64,000 nucleotides of DNA, taken from the NCBI RefSeq assembly GCF_002995845.1, contig NZ_PVXP01000002.1, positions 62,001 through 126,000 on the forward strand. The letters run 5' to 3'. Shown piece after piece: positions 16,936 to 25,763 of the stretch. Each line of letters starts with the position of its first letter. Within the stretch, counting starts at the first letter, position 1. Source of the DNA: Clostridium luticellarii (GTDB taxonomy: Bacteria; Bacillota; Clostridia; Clostridiales; Clostridiaceae). A program made the position numbers and the translations under genes. The notes under the pieces were generated by a model. The model worked only from the letters and a program-made list of their open reading frames with translations. It was not told the origin of the DNA and did not search any database.

Positions 16936-18006
16936 ATGGGAAAAAAGGTATTAATGAAAGGTAATGAGGCTATCGGTGCAGCAGCTGTCAGGGCAAAGTG
17001 TAAAGCTTTTTTTGGATATCCTATTACCCCGCAAACAGAAGTTGCAGCTTATATGTCCAAGGTTATGCCGAAGGAAAACAGAGTTTTTATTCAAGCAGAA
17101 AGCGAAATAGCTGCTATAAACATGGTTTATGGTGCAGCTGGTACTGGTGTCAGATGCATGACATCATCAAGTTCACCTGGAATTAGTTTGAAGTCGGAAG
17201 GTATCTCATATATTGCAGCAGCGGAATTGCCCTGCCTCATTATGAATATAGTAAGAGGAGGCCCGGGGCTTGGAAGTATACAGCCAAGTCAGTCAGACTA
17301 TTTTCAGGCCACAAAAGGCGGTGGACATGGGGATTACAATATGCCTGTATTTGCTCCGGCTTCTATACAGGAAATGATAGATCTGATACAGGATGCTTTT
17401 GATGTGGCTGATATATACAGAACTCCCTGTATGGTAATGGGAGATGGAATGCTTGGGCAGATGATGGAACCTGTTGAATTTAAAGACAGGCCTCAGAGGA
17501 AGCTTCCGGAGAAAACCTGGGCGGCCAACGGACTTAGGGGAAGGAAAAAGCATAACATTATAAATTCACTATATCTGGCACCTGAGGAATTAGAGGCTCA
17601 CAATAAGAAACTACAAGAGAAATTTAAAAAGATAAAACAAAATGAAGTCAGATATGAACTGTACAATTGTGATAAAAAATGTGATTTGATTTTAGTGGCA
17701 TATGGAACTACATCTAGAATATGTAAAAATGTAATCAAAATGGCTAAAAAAGAGGGAACAAACATAGGATTGATAAGACCTATAACTTTATGGCCCTTTC
17801 CAGTAGAAGCTTTTGAAAAAACTATAGATAAAACAGAATATGGATATCTGTCTGTGGAAATGAGCTGTGGACAGATGGTCTATGATGTGAAACTTGCAGC
17901 TAACGGCAGAAAACCAGTGGAATTTTATGGAAGGTGCGGAGGTATGGTTCCAGAACCTTCAGACATTTTGGAAAAGGTAAAAACCATGATAGGAGGCGAG
18001 AAATAA
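16936..18006 (+). CDS. vorB: 2-oxoacid:ferredoxin oxidoreductase alpha subunit
   Basis: This is a 356-residue POR_N-type subunit. The N-terminal part has GNEAIGAAAVRAKCKAFFGYPITPQTE, followed by a long Rossmann-like domain and a C-terminal domain II near residues 250-350. It carries the pyruvate:ferredoxin-type alpha fold but is shorter than fused PFOR, typical of VorB or KorA. The substrate could be a branched-chain 2-oxoacid or 2-oxoglutarate; sequence by eye does not decide. It ends in a TAATG overlap with the beta subunit gene. Confidence 0.88.
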   Translation: MGKKVLMKGNEAIGAAAVRAKCKAFFGYPITPQTEVAAYMSKVMPKENRVFIQAESEIAAINMVYGAAGTGVRCMTSSSSPGISLKSEGISYIAAAELPCLIMNIVRGGPGLGSIQPSQSDYFQATKGGGHGDYNMPVFAPASIQEMIDLIQDAFDVADIYRTPCMVMGDGMLGQMMEPVEFKDRPQRKLPEKTWAANGLRGRKKHNIINSLYLAPEELEAHNKKLQEKFKKIKQNEVRYELYNCDKKCDLILVAYGTTSRICKNVIKMAKKEGTNIGLIRPITLWPFPVEAFEKTIDKTEYGYLSVEMSCGQMVYDVKLAANGRKPVEFYGRCGGMVPEPSDILEKVKTMIGGEK

Positions 18007-18755
18007 TGACTTTAGTATATGAACCACCAAAATCACTGCTGGATGTACCCACCCATTATTGCCCCGGGTGTACTCATGGTGTAATTCACAAATTGGTTGG
18101 AGAGGTAATAGATGAATTTGGGATACTGGACAAAACCATTGCTGTTGTACCTGTGGGATGTTCAGTCCTGGCATATAATTATTTTGCCTGTGATGTGCTT
18201 GAAGCAGCTCACGGCAGGGCACCGGCAGTGGCCACAGGTGCCAAGAGAACTAACCCGGAGGATGTGGTCTTTACCTATCAGGGAGACGGTGATCTGGCAG
18301 CTATAGGTACTGCAGAGATAATTCATGCAGCTGCTAGGGGAGAAAATTTGACCACTGTATTTGTGAACAACTGCATTTATGGCATGACAGGAGGACAAAT
18401 GGCTCCAACCACTCTGCCGGGACAAGTTACGGAGACTACTCCTTATGGCAGGGATACGAAGATAGCTGGATATCCAGTAAAGGTTTCAGAGATGATAGCC
18501 ACTCTCACAGGAGCATGTTATGTGGAGAGGGTTTCTGTAGATACCATACCACATCTTTTAAAGGCCAAAAAGGCCATAAAGAAGGCATTTCAGAATCAGA
18601 TGGAGGGAAAAGGATTTTCTCTGGTTGAGGTTCTCTCCATATGTCCCACCAACTGGGGTCTCTCACCTAAAGAAGCAATGCAATGGCTGAGGGACAACAT
18701 GATACCGTACTACCCCTTGGGAGTAAAAAAAGACAATACCGGGGAGGTGAAGTAA
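18006..18755 (+). CDS. vorA: 2-oxoacid:ferredoxin oxidoreductase beta subunit (TPP-binding)
   Basis: This 249-residue subunit holds the thiamine-diphosphate site: GDGDLAAIGTAE near residues 98-109 and the NN-x-YGMTGGQ segment near 125-137. A CPGC motif near residue 19 is typical of the family. It decarboxylates the oxoacid to an acyl-TPP that reacts with CoA. The ATG overlaps the alpha stop by one base, so the earlier in-frame starts are not needed. Together with the neighbouring alpha, gamma and delta genes it makes a complete heterotetramer. Confidence 0.92.
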   Translation: MTLVYEPPKSLLDVPTHYCPGCTHGVIHKLVGEVIDEFGILDKTIAVVPVGCSVLAYNYFACDVLEAAHGRAPAVATGAKRTNPEDVVFTYQGDGDLAAIGTAEIIHAAARGENLTTVFVNNCIYGMTGGQMAPTTLPGQVTETTPYGRDTKIAGYPVKVSEMIATLTGACYVERVSVDTIPHLLKAKKAIKKAFQNQMEGKGFSLVEVLSICPTNWGLSPKEAMQWLRDNMIPYYPLGVKKDNTGEVK

Positions 18756-18756
18756 A

Positions 18757-19287
18757 GTGGCATCACAACAGATTATTTTTGCAGGATTTGGTGGACAGGG
18801 CATTTTGTCCATGGGCAAGTTTTTGGCCTATGCAGGAATGGATGCCAACTTGAATGTTTCCTGGCTTCCTTCCTATGGACCTGAAATGAGAGGCGGTACT
18901 GCCAACTGTTCTGTTATATTGACCAATGAAGATATAGGTTCTCCCATAGTTTTAAGAGCCGACAGCATAGTTGTAATGAACAGACCTTCTCTTGAAAAAT
19001 TTGAAAATTCAGTAGAGCCAGGCGGCATAATAGTGATGGATTCGGATCTGATAGACATTGTGCCAAATAGAAATGATGTAAAAATCATAGCAATTCCAGC
19101 CCAGACCATAGCAGAAGAAATAGGAAGCAAGAAAATAGCAAATATGATTTTACTGGGAACTCTGGTAAAAGAGACAGGTATAGTATCTATAGAGCAATTA
19201 CTGAACTCTTTGAAAGAGCATGGTAAAGAGAAGTTTTTTGAATCCAATAGATCAGCTGTAGAAAGAGGTATTGAATTTGTAAAATAA
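18757..19287 (+). CDS. vorC: 2-oxoacid:ferredoxin oxidoreductase gamma subunit
   Basis: This 176-residue gamma subunit begins with FAGFGGQGILSMGKFLA (about 7-23) and has the SYGPEMRGGTANCSV motif near residues 37-51, both diagnostic of POR/VOR/KOR gamma chains that help bind CoA. It uses a GTG start one base after the beta stop, with a GGGGAGGTGA ribosome site. A strong terminator follows, closing the operon. Confidence 0.9.
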   Translation: MASQQIIFAGFGGQGILSMGKFLAYAGMDANLNVSWLPSYGPEMRGGTANCSVILTNEDIGSPIVLRADSIVVMNRPSLEKFENSVEPGGIIVMDSDLIDIVPNRNDVKIIAIPAQTIAEEIGSKKIANMILLGTLVKETGIVSIEQLLNSLKEHGKEKFFESNRSAVERGIEFVK

Positions 19288-19300
19288 CTCTTTGATTTAA

Positions 19301-19345
19301 GGCATTTTATAGATGACACTGATGTCATTTATAGAATGCTTTTTT
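19301..19345 (+). terminator. Terminator of the oxidoreductase operon
   Basis: An 18-base stem with a few mismatches (GGCATTTTATAGATGACA against TGTCATTTATAGAATGC) closes on a CTGA loop and is followed by seven T residues. It marks the right edge of the block lying between cdaR and glmM. Confidence 0.9.
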
Positions 19346-19490
19346 AAAATTATCCATATTTGAGAAGAATAAAAGTACATTGTAGAAATATTTTTAATGT
19401 AATATAATATAAAATGAATGTTTTAATTTAGAGTGAAAGAATTAAATCTATGGAAGCATAAAATTAACTTTTAATAAGTGAGGTATTAAT

Positions 19491-20843
19491 ATGCATAGAA
19501 TATTTGGTACTGATGGTGTAAGAGGAATTGCAAATAGAGAATTGACTTCAGAGCTGGCATATAAGTTGGGAAAAGCGGGAGCATATGTACTGACAGAAGA
19601 AGTGCATAAACCCAAGATACTTGTAGGTATGGACACCAGGATATCCGGAGATATGCTGGAAGGTGCATTGGTTTCAGGTATACTTTCCATAGGTGCAGAA
19701 GCTATTTGTATTGGGGTGATACCCACACCGGCGGTAGCTTATTTGACAAGAAAATACGGAGCAGATGCAGGAGTGGTCATATCAGCGTCTCATAATCCGG
19801 TAGAGTATAATGGCATAAAGTTTTTCAATGGTTCAGGGTATAAATTGTCTGATGAATTAGAAGATAAAATACAGTACATAATTGAAAGTGATTTTAAAGG
19901 AATATCTGTGCCTTCCGGTGCACAAATAGGAAGGAAGATAGTTGAAAGAGAGGATGCACTGAAAAGCTATGTGGATTTTGCAAAATCAACTATTGACATT
20001 GACCTGAAGGGTTTAAAAGTTGTATTGGATTGTGCCAATGGTGCATCTTATATTACTTCCGTAAGAGCTTTTGAAGAATTGGGGGCCCGGGTAAAAGTCA
20101 TAAACAATAAGCCGGATGGAATAAATATAAATGATAATTGCGGTTCCACCCACCCGGAGCAGCTTATGAAGACGGTGGTAGAAGATGGATTCGATCTGGG
20201 ACTTGCTTTTGACGGGGATGCGGACAGGTGTCTTGCTGTAGACGAAAAAGGAAATCTTATAAATGGCGATTTTATCATGGCCATAATAGGAAAAAGCCTG
20301 AAAGATCAGGGAAGATTGTATAAAAATACAGTGGTGGTCACTGTTATGAGCAATATGGGACTTGATAAAGCACTTGAAAAAGAAAAAATGATTACAGTGA
20401 AAACGAAGGTTGGAGACAGATATGTGCTTGAAAAGATGATAAAAGAAGGGTACAAGTTAGGTGGAGAACAATCCGGACATATAATCATGCTTGATTATAA
20501 TACTACGGGAGATGGACTTGTCACTGCACTTCAAATATCATCTATAGTTAAAAAGAGCGGTAAAAAATTATCTGAGCTTGCTTCCATGATGAAAAATCTG
20601 CCTCAGGTATTGGCAAATGCAAAGGTACCTAATGAGAAAAAAAACATATACGAAGAGGATAAAGAAATAGAAGAGAAAATAAGAGAGATAAGTCAAAAAT
20701 TGGACGGCTGCGGAAGAGTGCTTATAAGACCTTCCGGAACGGAGCCTCTGGTAAGGGTTATGCTGGAGGGTGAAGATCAGAATGAAATAGATAAGATTGC
20801 ACAGGACTTGGCCCAGCTGATCCAAAAGAAGGCTAATTTATAG
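19491..20843 (+). CDS. glmM: Phosphoglucosamine mutase
   Basis: This 450-residue enzyme interconverts glucosamine-6-phosphate and glucosamine-1-phosphate for peptidoglycan precursors. The phosphoserine loop SASHNP has the catalytic Ser at residue 100, the Mg site DGDADR is near 241-246, and the phosphate-binding RPSGTEP is near 415. The GAGGT ribosome site supports ATG 19491. In most Firmicutes glmM follows cdaA-cdaR; here about 15 kb separate them, although the next gene but one is glmS, as usual. Confidence 0.97.
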   Translation: MHRIFGTDGVRGIANRELTSELAYKLGKAGAYVLTEEVHKPKILVGMDTRISGDMLEGALVSGILSIGAEAICIGVIPTPAVAYLTRKYGADAGVVISASHNPVEYNGIKFFNGSGYKLSDELEDKIQYIIESDFKGISVPSGAQIGRKIVEREDALKSYVDFAKSTIDIDLKGLKVVLDCANGASYITSVRAFEELGARVKVINNKPDGININDNCGSTHPEQLMKTVVEDGFDLGLAFDGDADRCLAVDEKGNLINGDFIMAIIGKSLKDQGRLYKNTVVVTVMSNMGLDKALEKEKMITVKTKVGDRYVLEKMIKEGYKLGGEQSGHIIMLDYNTTGDGLVTALQISSIVKKSGKKLSELASMMKNLPQVLANAKVPNEKKNIYEEDKEIEEKIREISQKLDGCGRVLIRPSGTEPLVRVMLEGEDQNEIDKIAQDLAQLIQKKANL

Positions 20844-20858
20844 GATAGTTGTATAAAA

Positions 20859-20895
20859 ATGCACCATTGTGAAATTCAATGGTGCATTTTTATTT
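20859..20895 (+). terminator. glmM terminator
   Basis: Arms ATGCACCATTG and CAATGGTGCAT enclose a short TGAAATT loop and run into TTTTTATTTT. It is a canonical intrinsic terminator, so glmM and glmS are separate transcription units. Confidence 0.92.
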
Positions 20896-21018
20896 TAATC
20901 AATAGGGATTTAGGTTTTATTATGACTTGAAATTGGAAAGCATAATATTGGATACTAAATGATTTTTGCCTGTTTTAATGTGGTTTGAGCTATAAAATTT
21001 AAAAGGAGTGCATTTGCA

Positions 21019-21219
21019 ATGAAATGGGAATACAAGGTGATTATAGCAGAGAAATTTTTGAGTTCAGCTGATAGCTTGACTGTGGAAGAAAAATTTAATG
21101 AATATGGTAAAGATGGCTGGGAATTTGCAGGAGTTTTACAAAAACCATATACCACACTGGGAAAGGATCCCAAGGTAGATGGAGACTGTATAGTACTTAA
21201 GAGACATGTGGAAGATTAG
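21019..21219 (+). CDS. DUF4177 small protein
   Basis: This 66-residue protein begins MKWEYKVI and has the GKDGWEFAGVL pattern typical of DUF4177, a short beta-sheet fold of unknown function common in Firmicutes. A clear AAAAGGAG site precedes the ATG. It sits alone between glmM and glmS; no functional link to either is known. Conservation of the family motif makes the gene credible despite its size. Confidence 0.78.
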   Translation: MKWEYKVIIAEKFLSSADSLTVEEKFNEYGKDGWEFAGVLQKPYTTLGKDPKVDGDCIVLKRHVED

Positions 21220-21440
21220 ATTGCGGAAAGCCAGGCCATAGAAAATTAAAATCAGGGCAAAATCATTTAGTTAAAATCCAACTGGCACAGGAGGCTGCCG
21301 TTTCACAATATGTTAATATAAAATTAATAATTGGTTTCAGTATGTATTCACCTGTGTAAATTCTAAAAGAATGCCTGTATTTTAAGATAATCCAGGATAA
21401 ATTCCATGTTTAGGATAACAGGATTTTATAATTACACCAG
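21220..21440. other. Non-coding stretch before the glmS promoter
   Basis: No reading frame of note, repeat or recognisable RNA motif was seen here. The sequence is AT-rich and leads into the glmS promoter. Confidence 0.5.
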
Positions 21441-21470
21441 TTGACAAAAAATTAAATTAAATAATATAAT
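21441..21470 (+). promoter_or_regulatory. glmS promoter
   Basis: TTGACA at 21441-21446 and TATAAT at 21465-21470 are separated by 18 bases, a near-perfect sigma-A promoter. A TTGAC/GTCAA inverted repeat at 21474-21497 overlaps the expected transcription start and could bind a regulator. Confidence 0.75.
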
Positions 21471-21544
21471 GTATTGACGATAAATTTATATTGTCAATTA
21501 TGTGGAGAGAGGGTGATAATTTTAAAATAATACAGACAATCAAA

Positions 21545-21718
21545 GCGCCAGAACTTAAGTTCGACTGACTAAATCAGAGATTTGGAGTCTCACTTAAGTT
21601 GACGAGGATGGGGAGTATCGAATCTTCGGCGGGTGCCCCACGGTATCGCACTACCGTTAACAACTGATAAAACCAGGAAGTAATTTCTGATACAAGATCA
21701 GTTTGGTGTAAAAACCTT
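21545..21718 (+). ncRNA. glmS self-cleaving ribozyme
   Basis: The sequence matches the glmS ribozyme: the core AGCGCCAGAACT at 21544-21555, then GTTGACGAGGATGGGG, TATCGAATCTTCGGCGGGTG and a GGTATCGCACTACCG hairpin. Cleavage is expected before the G at 21545 when glucosamine-6-phosphate is bound, which destabilises the glmS mRNA. The 3' P4 hairpin ends near 21718. The core is certain; the 3' boundary is approximate. Confidence 0.97.
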
Positions 21719-21875
21719 TAATGAGAATCATGTGTGTGATTCTACAGCACAATTGCCTGAAAAAACAGCTGTAATTCAGGTTTTATTTGATTATGTTTTT
21801 TTGACCTGAGGACTGTATTGCTATTCAGGAAGATTCGTGCTTGCTAGTATATTTAAAATTGAAAGGAAGATCAAT

Positions 21876-23702
21876 ATGTGCGGAATAGTTGGATTTGTAG
21901 GTAAAAAACAGGCTTCACCTATTTTAATTGAGGGACTCAGCAAACTTGAATATAGAGGATATGATTCGGCAGGTGTTGCCATAATAGATAAAGATCACAT
22001 AAATGTAGTAAAATGCAAGGGAAGACTTAGAAATCTGGAAAATAAGTTGTCGGAACATCCCCTGAAAGGCATAGTGGGAATTGGACATACAAGGTGGGCC
22101 ACTCATGGTAAACCTTCTGATATAAATGCCCATCCTCATAACAGCCAGGATGGAACTATAAGTGTAGTTCACAATGGCATAATAGAAAATTATGTACAGC
22201 TAAGAGAATGGCTCACATCCAAGGGATATAAATTCGTATCTGAAACTGACACGGAGGTTATACCACAGCTTATAGAGTATTTCTATAATGGAGATATAGT
22301 CGAAGCAGTCATGAAAGCAATATCAAGGATAAAGGGCAGCTATGCCATCGGGGTTATCTGTTCAAAAGAACCTGGAAAACTGGTGGCAGTAAGAAAAGAC
22401 AGCCCGCTCATAGTGGGACTTGGCAAAAATGAATACTATATAGCATCGGATATTCCAGCGGTACTCAACCATACCAGAGACATATATCTTTTAAATGACA
22501 ATGAATTTGTTGTTATAACCGAAGATGGTGTAAAACTTTTAACTGAAGACAAAAAGGAGATAAAGAGAGATGTGTACCATGTTACCTGGAGTGCCAATGC
22601 TGCGGAAAAAGGCGGATTTGAACATTTCATGATGAAAGAGATACATGAGCAGCCAAAAGCAATAAAGGATACCATGACATCCAGAATTATGATGGATAAG
22701 CCTGTGACTTTGGATGATATAAAAATAACCAAAGAACAGATTGAAAATATAGATAAAATATATATAGTAGCCTGCGGAACTGCATACCATGCAGGGATAG
22801 TTGGAAAATACGTAATAGAAAAACTGGTGAGAATGCCTGTAGAGGTTGATATTGCTTCCGAATTCAGATATAGGAACCCTATAGTGAATGAAAAAACCTT
22901 GATGATAATCATAAGTCAGTCGGGAGAAACGGCAGACACTCTTGCAGCTTTGAGAGAAGCAAAAAAACAGGGGGCCAGAGTGATAGCCATAACAAATGTG
23001 GTGGGAAGTTCCGTATCCAGGGAGGCAGATGATGTTCTCTATACTTGGGCAGGTCCTGAAATAGCAGTGGCTTCTACAAAAGCATATGTTACCCAGCTCA
23101 TTGCAATTTATATAATCGCACTTTTCTTTGCACAGCACAAAAAAACCCTTAGTGCGGAGAAGATAGAAGCTTTAAAGAAGGAAATGCTCTCCTTGCCTGT
23201 GAAAGCGGAAAAAGTACTGGGAAACAAGGAGATCGTCCAGGAATTTGCAGAAAAGACCTATAAAAAGGAAGATGTATTTTTCCTCGGCAGGGGTCTCGAT
23301 TACGCCGTTGCACTGGAAGGATCACTGAAGTTAAAGGAGATATCCTATATCCATTCGGAAGCCTATGCCGGCGGTGAGTTAAAGCATGGGCCTATAGCGC
23401 TGATTGAAGATGGAACTGTGGTCATTGCAGGAGCCACTCAGGAAAAACTGGTTGAAAAGATGGTAAGTAATATAAAAGAAGTGACTACAAGAGGTGCCAA
23501 GGTTTTGGCTTTTGCTTTTGAAGGAGACAAGGATATTGAGAAGGCAGCTGATTCTGTCATATTACTTCCAAAGACACTGGATATATTTGCTCCGGTACTT
23601 GCGGTAATTCCACTTCAGCTTCTGGCCTATTATATTTCCATAAAGAAAGGCTGCGATGTGGATAAGCCTAGGAATTTAGCCAAGTCTGTTACGGTGGAGT
23701 AG
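21876..23702 (+). CDS. glmS: Glutamine-fructose-6-phosphate aminotransferase (isomerizing)
   Basis: This 608-residue enzyme makes glucosamine-6-phosphate. The mature chain must start with the nucleophile Cys directly after Met, which fixes the start at ATG 21876 (MCGIVGFVG), with a GGAAG site upstream. The class II glutaminase domain spans about 1-220, and two SIS isomerase domains cover about 285-425 and 455-600, ending in the typical KSVTVE. It is controlled by the ribozyme in its leader, giving product feedback. Confidence 0.98.
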   Translation: MCGIVGFVGKKQASPILIEGLSKLEYRGYDSAGVAIIDKDHINVVKCKGRLRNLENKLSEHPLKGIVGIGHTRWATHGKPSDINAHPHNSQDGTISVVHNGIIENYVQLREWLTSKGYKFVSETDTEVIPQLIEYFYNGDIVEAVMKAISRIKGSYAIGVICSKEPGKLVAVRKDSPLIVGLGKNEYYIASDIPAVLNHTRDIYLLNDNEFVVITEDGVKLLTEDKKEIKRDVYHVTWSANAAEKGGFEHFMMKEIHEQPKAIKDTMTSRIMMDKPVTLDDIKITKEQIENIDKIYIVACGTAYHAGIVGKYVIEKLVRMPVEVDIASEFRYRNPIVNEKTLMIIISQSGETADTLAALREAKKQGARVIAITNVVGSSVSREADDVLYTWAGPEIAVASTKAYVTQLIAIYIIALFFAQHKKTLSAEKIEALKKEMLSLPVKAEKVLGNKEIVQEFAEKTYKKEDVFFLGRGLDYAVALEGSLKLKEISYIHSEAYAGGELKHGPIALIEDGTVVIAGATQEKLVEKMVSNIKEVTTRGAKVLAFAFEGDKDIEKAADSVILLPKTLDIFAPVLAVIPLQLLAYYISIKKGCDVDKPRNLAKSVTVE

Positions 23703-23812
23703 ACAGACTATAGGAGCGGACAGTTGTTATTGTTTTGAAATAAACATCAATATTTTGTAATAAAGCTTAAATTATAGTATGCAAGACAAATTAAATGCAA
23801 CAGTAAAGTAAG

Positions 23813-23853
23813 ACCGTATATTCCCCATAGTTGGGAGAGTGTGCGGTTTTTTA
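23813..23853 (+). terminator. Terminator downstream of glmS
   Basis: Arms ACCGTATATTCCC and GGGAGAGTGTGCGGT pair with small mismatches and are followed by a T run. Confidence 0.75.
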
Positions 23854-23973
23854 CTATTTTTTTGTAAATTTATTATAAGCATATAAAAAGTTATGGGAAA
23901 TATGCTATTATAAGATCATAATATGAATAATTGGAAAATGGGAAATATACTTGTTAAAAGGAGGAAGATTCAA

Positions 23974-24213
23974 ATGCCCAATATTAAATTTGATATTGTT
24001 AAAAATATAGGAACACTGTCTGAAGGTTCAAGAGGCTGGAAGAAAGAAGTCAACATTGTGAGCTGGAACGACAGAAAGGCGAAGATAGATATTAGGGACT
24101 GGGATGAAAAAAATGAGAAAATGGGGAAAGGGATAACTTTAAATAAAGAGGAAATATCAGAGTTAAGGGACTTGTTAAATAAGATTGATATTGATGAACT
24201 GGATGTAGAATAG
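23974..24213 (+). CDS. YdbC-like PC4-family DNA-binding protein
   Basis: This 79-residue protein has the YdbC/PC4 pattern: an N-terminal strand with IVKNIGTLSEGSRGWKKEVN, then KIDIRDWDE and a C-terminal helix with KEEISELRDLL. PC4-like YdbC proteins bind single-stranded DNA as dimers and may act as transcription or replication cofactors. The AGGAGG site eight bases before ATG 23974 favours it over the earlier in-frame ATG at 23923. It lies 24 bp before the ADP-ribosylglycohydrolase gene, so the two may be cotranscribed. Confidence 0.8.
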   Translation: MPNIKFDIVKNIGTLSEGSRGWKKEVNIVSWNDRKAKIDIRDWDEKNEKMGKGITLNKEEISELRDLLNKIDIDELDVE

Positions 24214-24237
24214 ATCTTTTATTCTGTCAAGGAGGGA

Positions 24238-25353
24238 ATGGTGGTGAAAGATATTGAAAAATACAGGGGATGTCTCATTGGAGGAGCCGCAGGAGACGCT
24301 TTGGGATATGCAGTGGAGTTTTTAGATGATAAGAGTATTTTTCAAAAATATGGAGAAAGTGGAATAACTGAATACTTTTTGGAAGATGGTGTGGCTGGGA
24401 TTTCTGATGATACACAGATGACTCTCTTTACAGCTAACGGACTGATCTTAGGAACGACAAGGGGAATGACTAGAGGCATTATAGGGAAATATTCAGATTA
24501 TATTGCTTTATGTTATAAAGATTGGTACAAGACTCAATTTAATGGCATCACAATAGATGAACACAATTATTCATGGCTGATTAATATTCCGGAGCTTCAT
24601 GCATCACGGGCGCCGGGAAATACTTGTCTTTCAGCTATAGAGCAGGGAGCAGATGGCACAATAGAAAAACCCATCAATCAGAGTAAAGGCTGCGGAGGTG
24701 TCATGCGTGTTGCTCCCATTGGCCTTTATTTTGAGAGGAAAGGACATTTACAAAAAGAGGTGGATCTCATCGGGGCAGAAGCTGCAGCTATTACGCACGG
24801 ACATGAGCTTGGATATATTCCCGCGGCTGTACTGGTACATATTATCCAGCTGGTGGCACATGACATAGATATTACATTGCTTGCTGCGGTACAAGAATCT
24901 ATGGCAGCCATGAAAGAGTGTTTTCCTAATGCGAAATATTTGGATATTTTATTGAATCTGATGAAAAAAGCCATTGATCTATCATCCAGGGAGATGAATG
25001 ATGTGGATGCAATACGGGAACTTGGTGAAGGCTGGGTAGCAGATGAAACATTGGCGATAGCAATTTATTGTTCATTGAAATACAGCAGCAGCTTTGAAAA
25101 AGCCATTATCGCCTCCGTAAATCATGGCGGGGACAGTGACTCAACAGGAGCGGTTACAGGCAGCATAATGGGAGCTTATCTTGGCTTACATGCTATACCG
25201 GAGAAGTATATTGAACATCTGGAACTTAAAGACACCATTCTTGAGATGGCGGATGATTTGTATAATGATTGCAAAATAACTGAATATGGCTCATACCATG
25301 ATGATGTGTGGGAGCATAAATATATTTATCATGATTATGGTGGTAAAATGTAA
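24238..25353 (+). CDS. ADP-ribosylglycohydrolase family protein
   Basis: This 371-residue protein starts with the ARH signature GCLIGGAAGDALGYAVEF. The dinuclear magnesium site is visible in SDDTQMTLF (near residue 60) and in the C-terminal NHGGDSDSTGA (near 300). Family members remove ADP-ribose from proteins or small molecules, or as DraG reverse nitrogenase modification. No nitrogenase genes are nearby, so the substrate is unknown. The AAGGAGG site lies very close to ATG 24238, so GTG 24241 or 24244 could be the true start. Confidence 0.88.
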   Translation: MVVKDIEKYRGCLIGGAAGDALGYAVEFLDDKSIFQKYGESGITEYFLEDGVAGISDDTQMTLFTANGLILGTTRGMTRGIIGKYSDYIALCYKDWYKTQFNGITIDEHNYSWLINIPELHASRAPGNTCLSAIEQGADGTIEKPINQSKGCGGVMRVAPIGLYFERKGHLQKEVDLIGAEAAAITHGHELGYIPAAVLVHIIQLVAHDIDITLLAAVQESMAAMKECFPNAKYLDILLNLMKKAIDLSSREMNDVDAIRELGEGWVADETLAIAIYCSLKYSSSFEKAIIASVNHGGDSDSTGAVTGSIMGAYLGLHAIPEKYIEHLELKDTILEMADDLYNDCKITEYGSYHDDVWEHKYIYHDYGGKM

Positions 25354-25367
25354 TTTTTTAATTATTT

Positions 25368-25530
25368 CCGCATTTCTTGCACCAATTCTACTTGTTTATC
25401 TGCCAAACTTTCTTTATAAGTTCATCCAGATCTCTTAATTGAGCATTGCCATTCATGGATATATACATCTTCGTTGGACAAGGCAAAGATAGATGTTGAT
25501 AAGCTGGGTACAGAGTAAAAATGTTTAGTT
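25368..25530 (-). pseudogene. Possible gene remnant on the minus strand
   Basis: Within the 410-base gap after the glycohydrolase gene, the minus strand reads as protein-like sequence with one frameshift and a natural stop: MYISMNGNAQLRDLDEL, then after a frame change YKESLADKQVELVQEMRK. Stops appear immediately upstream. I do not recognise the family. It may be the decayed 3' end of a lost gene, or chance. The rest of the gap to 25763 holds only AT-rich sequence with possible promoter elements. Confidence 0.25.
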
Positions 25531-25763
25531 TCTACATAAGATAAGTATATAAATAATATTATTCCGTGTTATAATATGCTTATAGAGTGTTAAATTTTAA
25601 ACTTCACTATTTTATAGGTTTTTTGGTACCATTTGAGTGATATAATAATATGATGAATATAGGTTGTATTTATGTAACATATTGCAATATCTTATCTTAA
25701 TTATTATTAAAGGGGGGATTTTATTTTTTAAATTAAAAGCAATAAAAGGGATGGGAGATCTAT

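Noticed and set aside
22436-23138. Two long minus-strand open frames within glmS
   Set aside because: They are shadows of a highly conserved gene and overlap each other in different frames.
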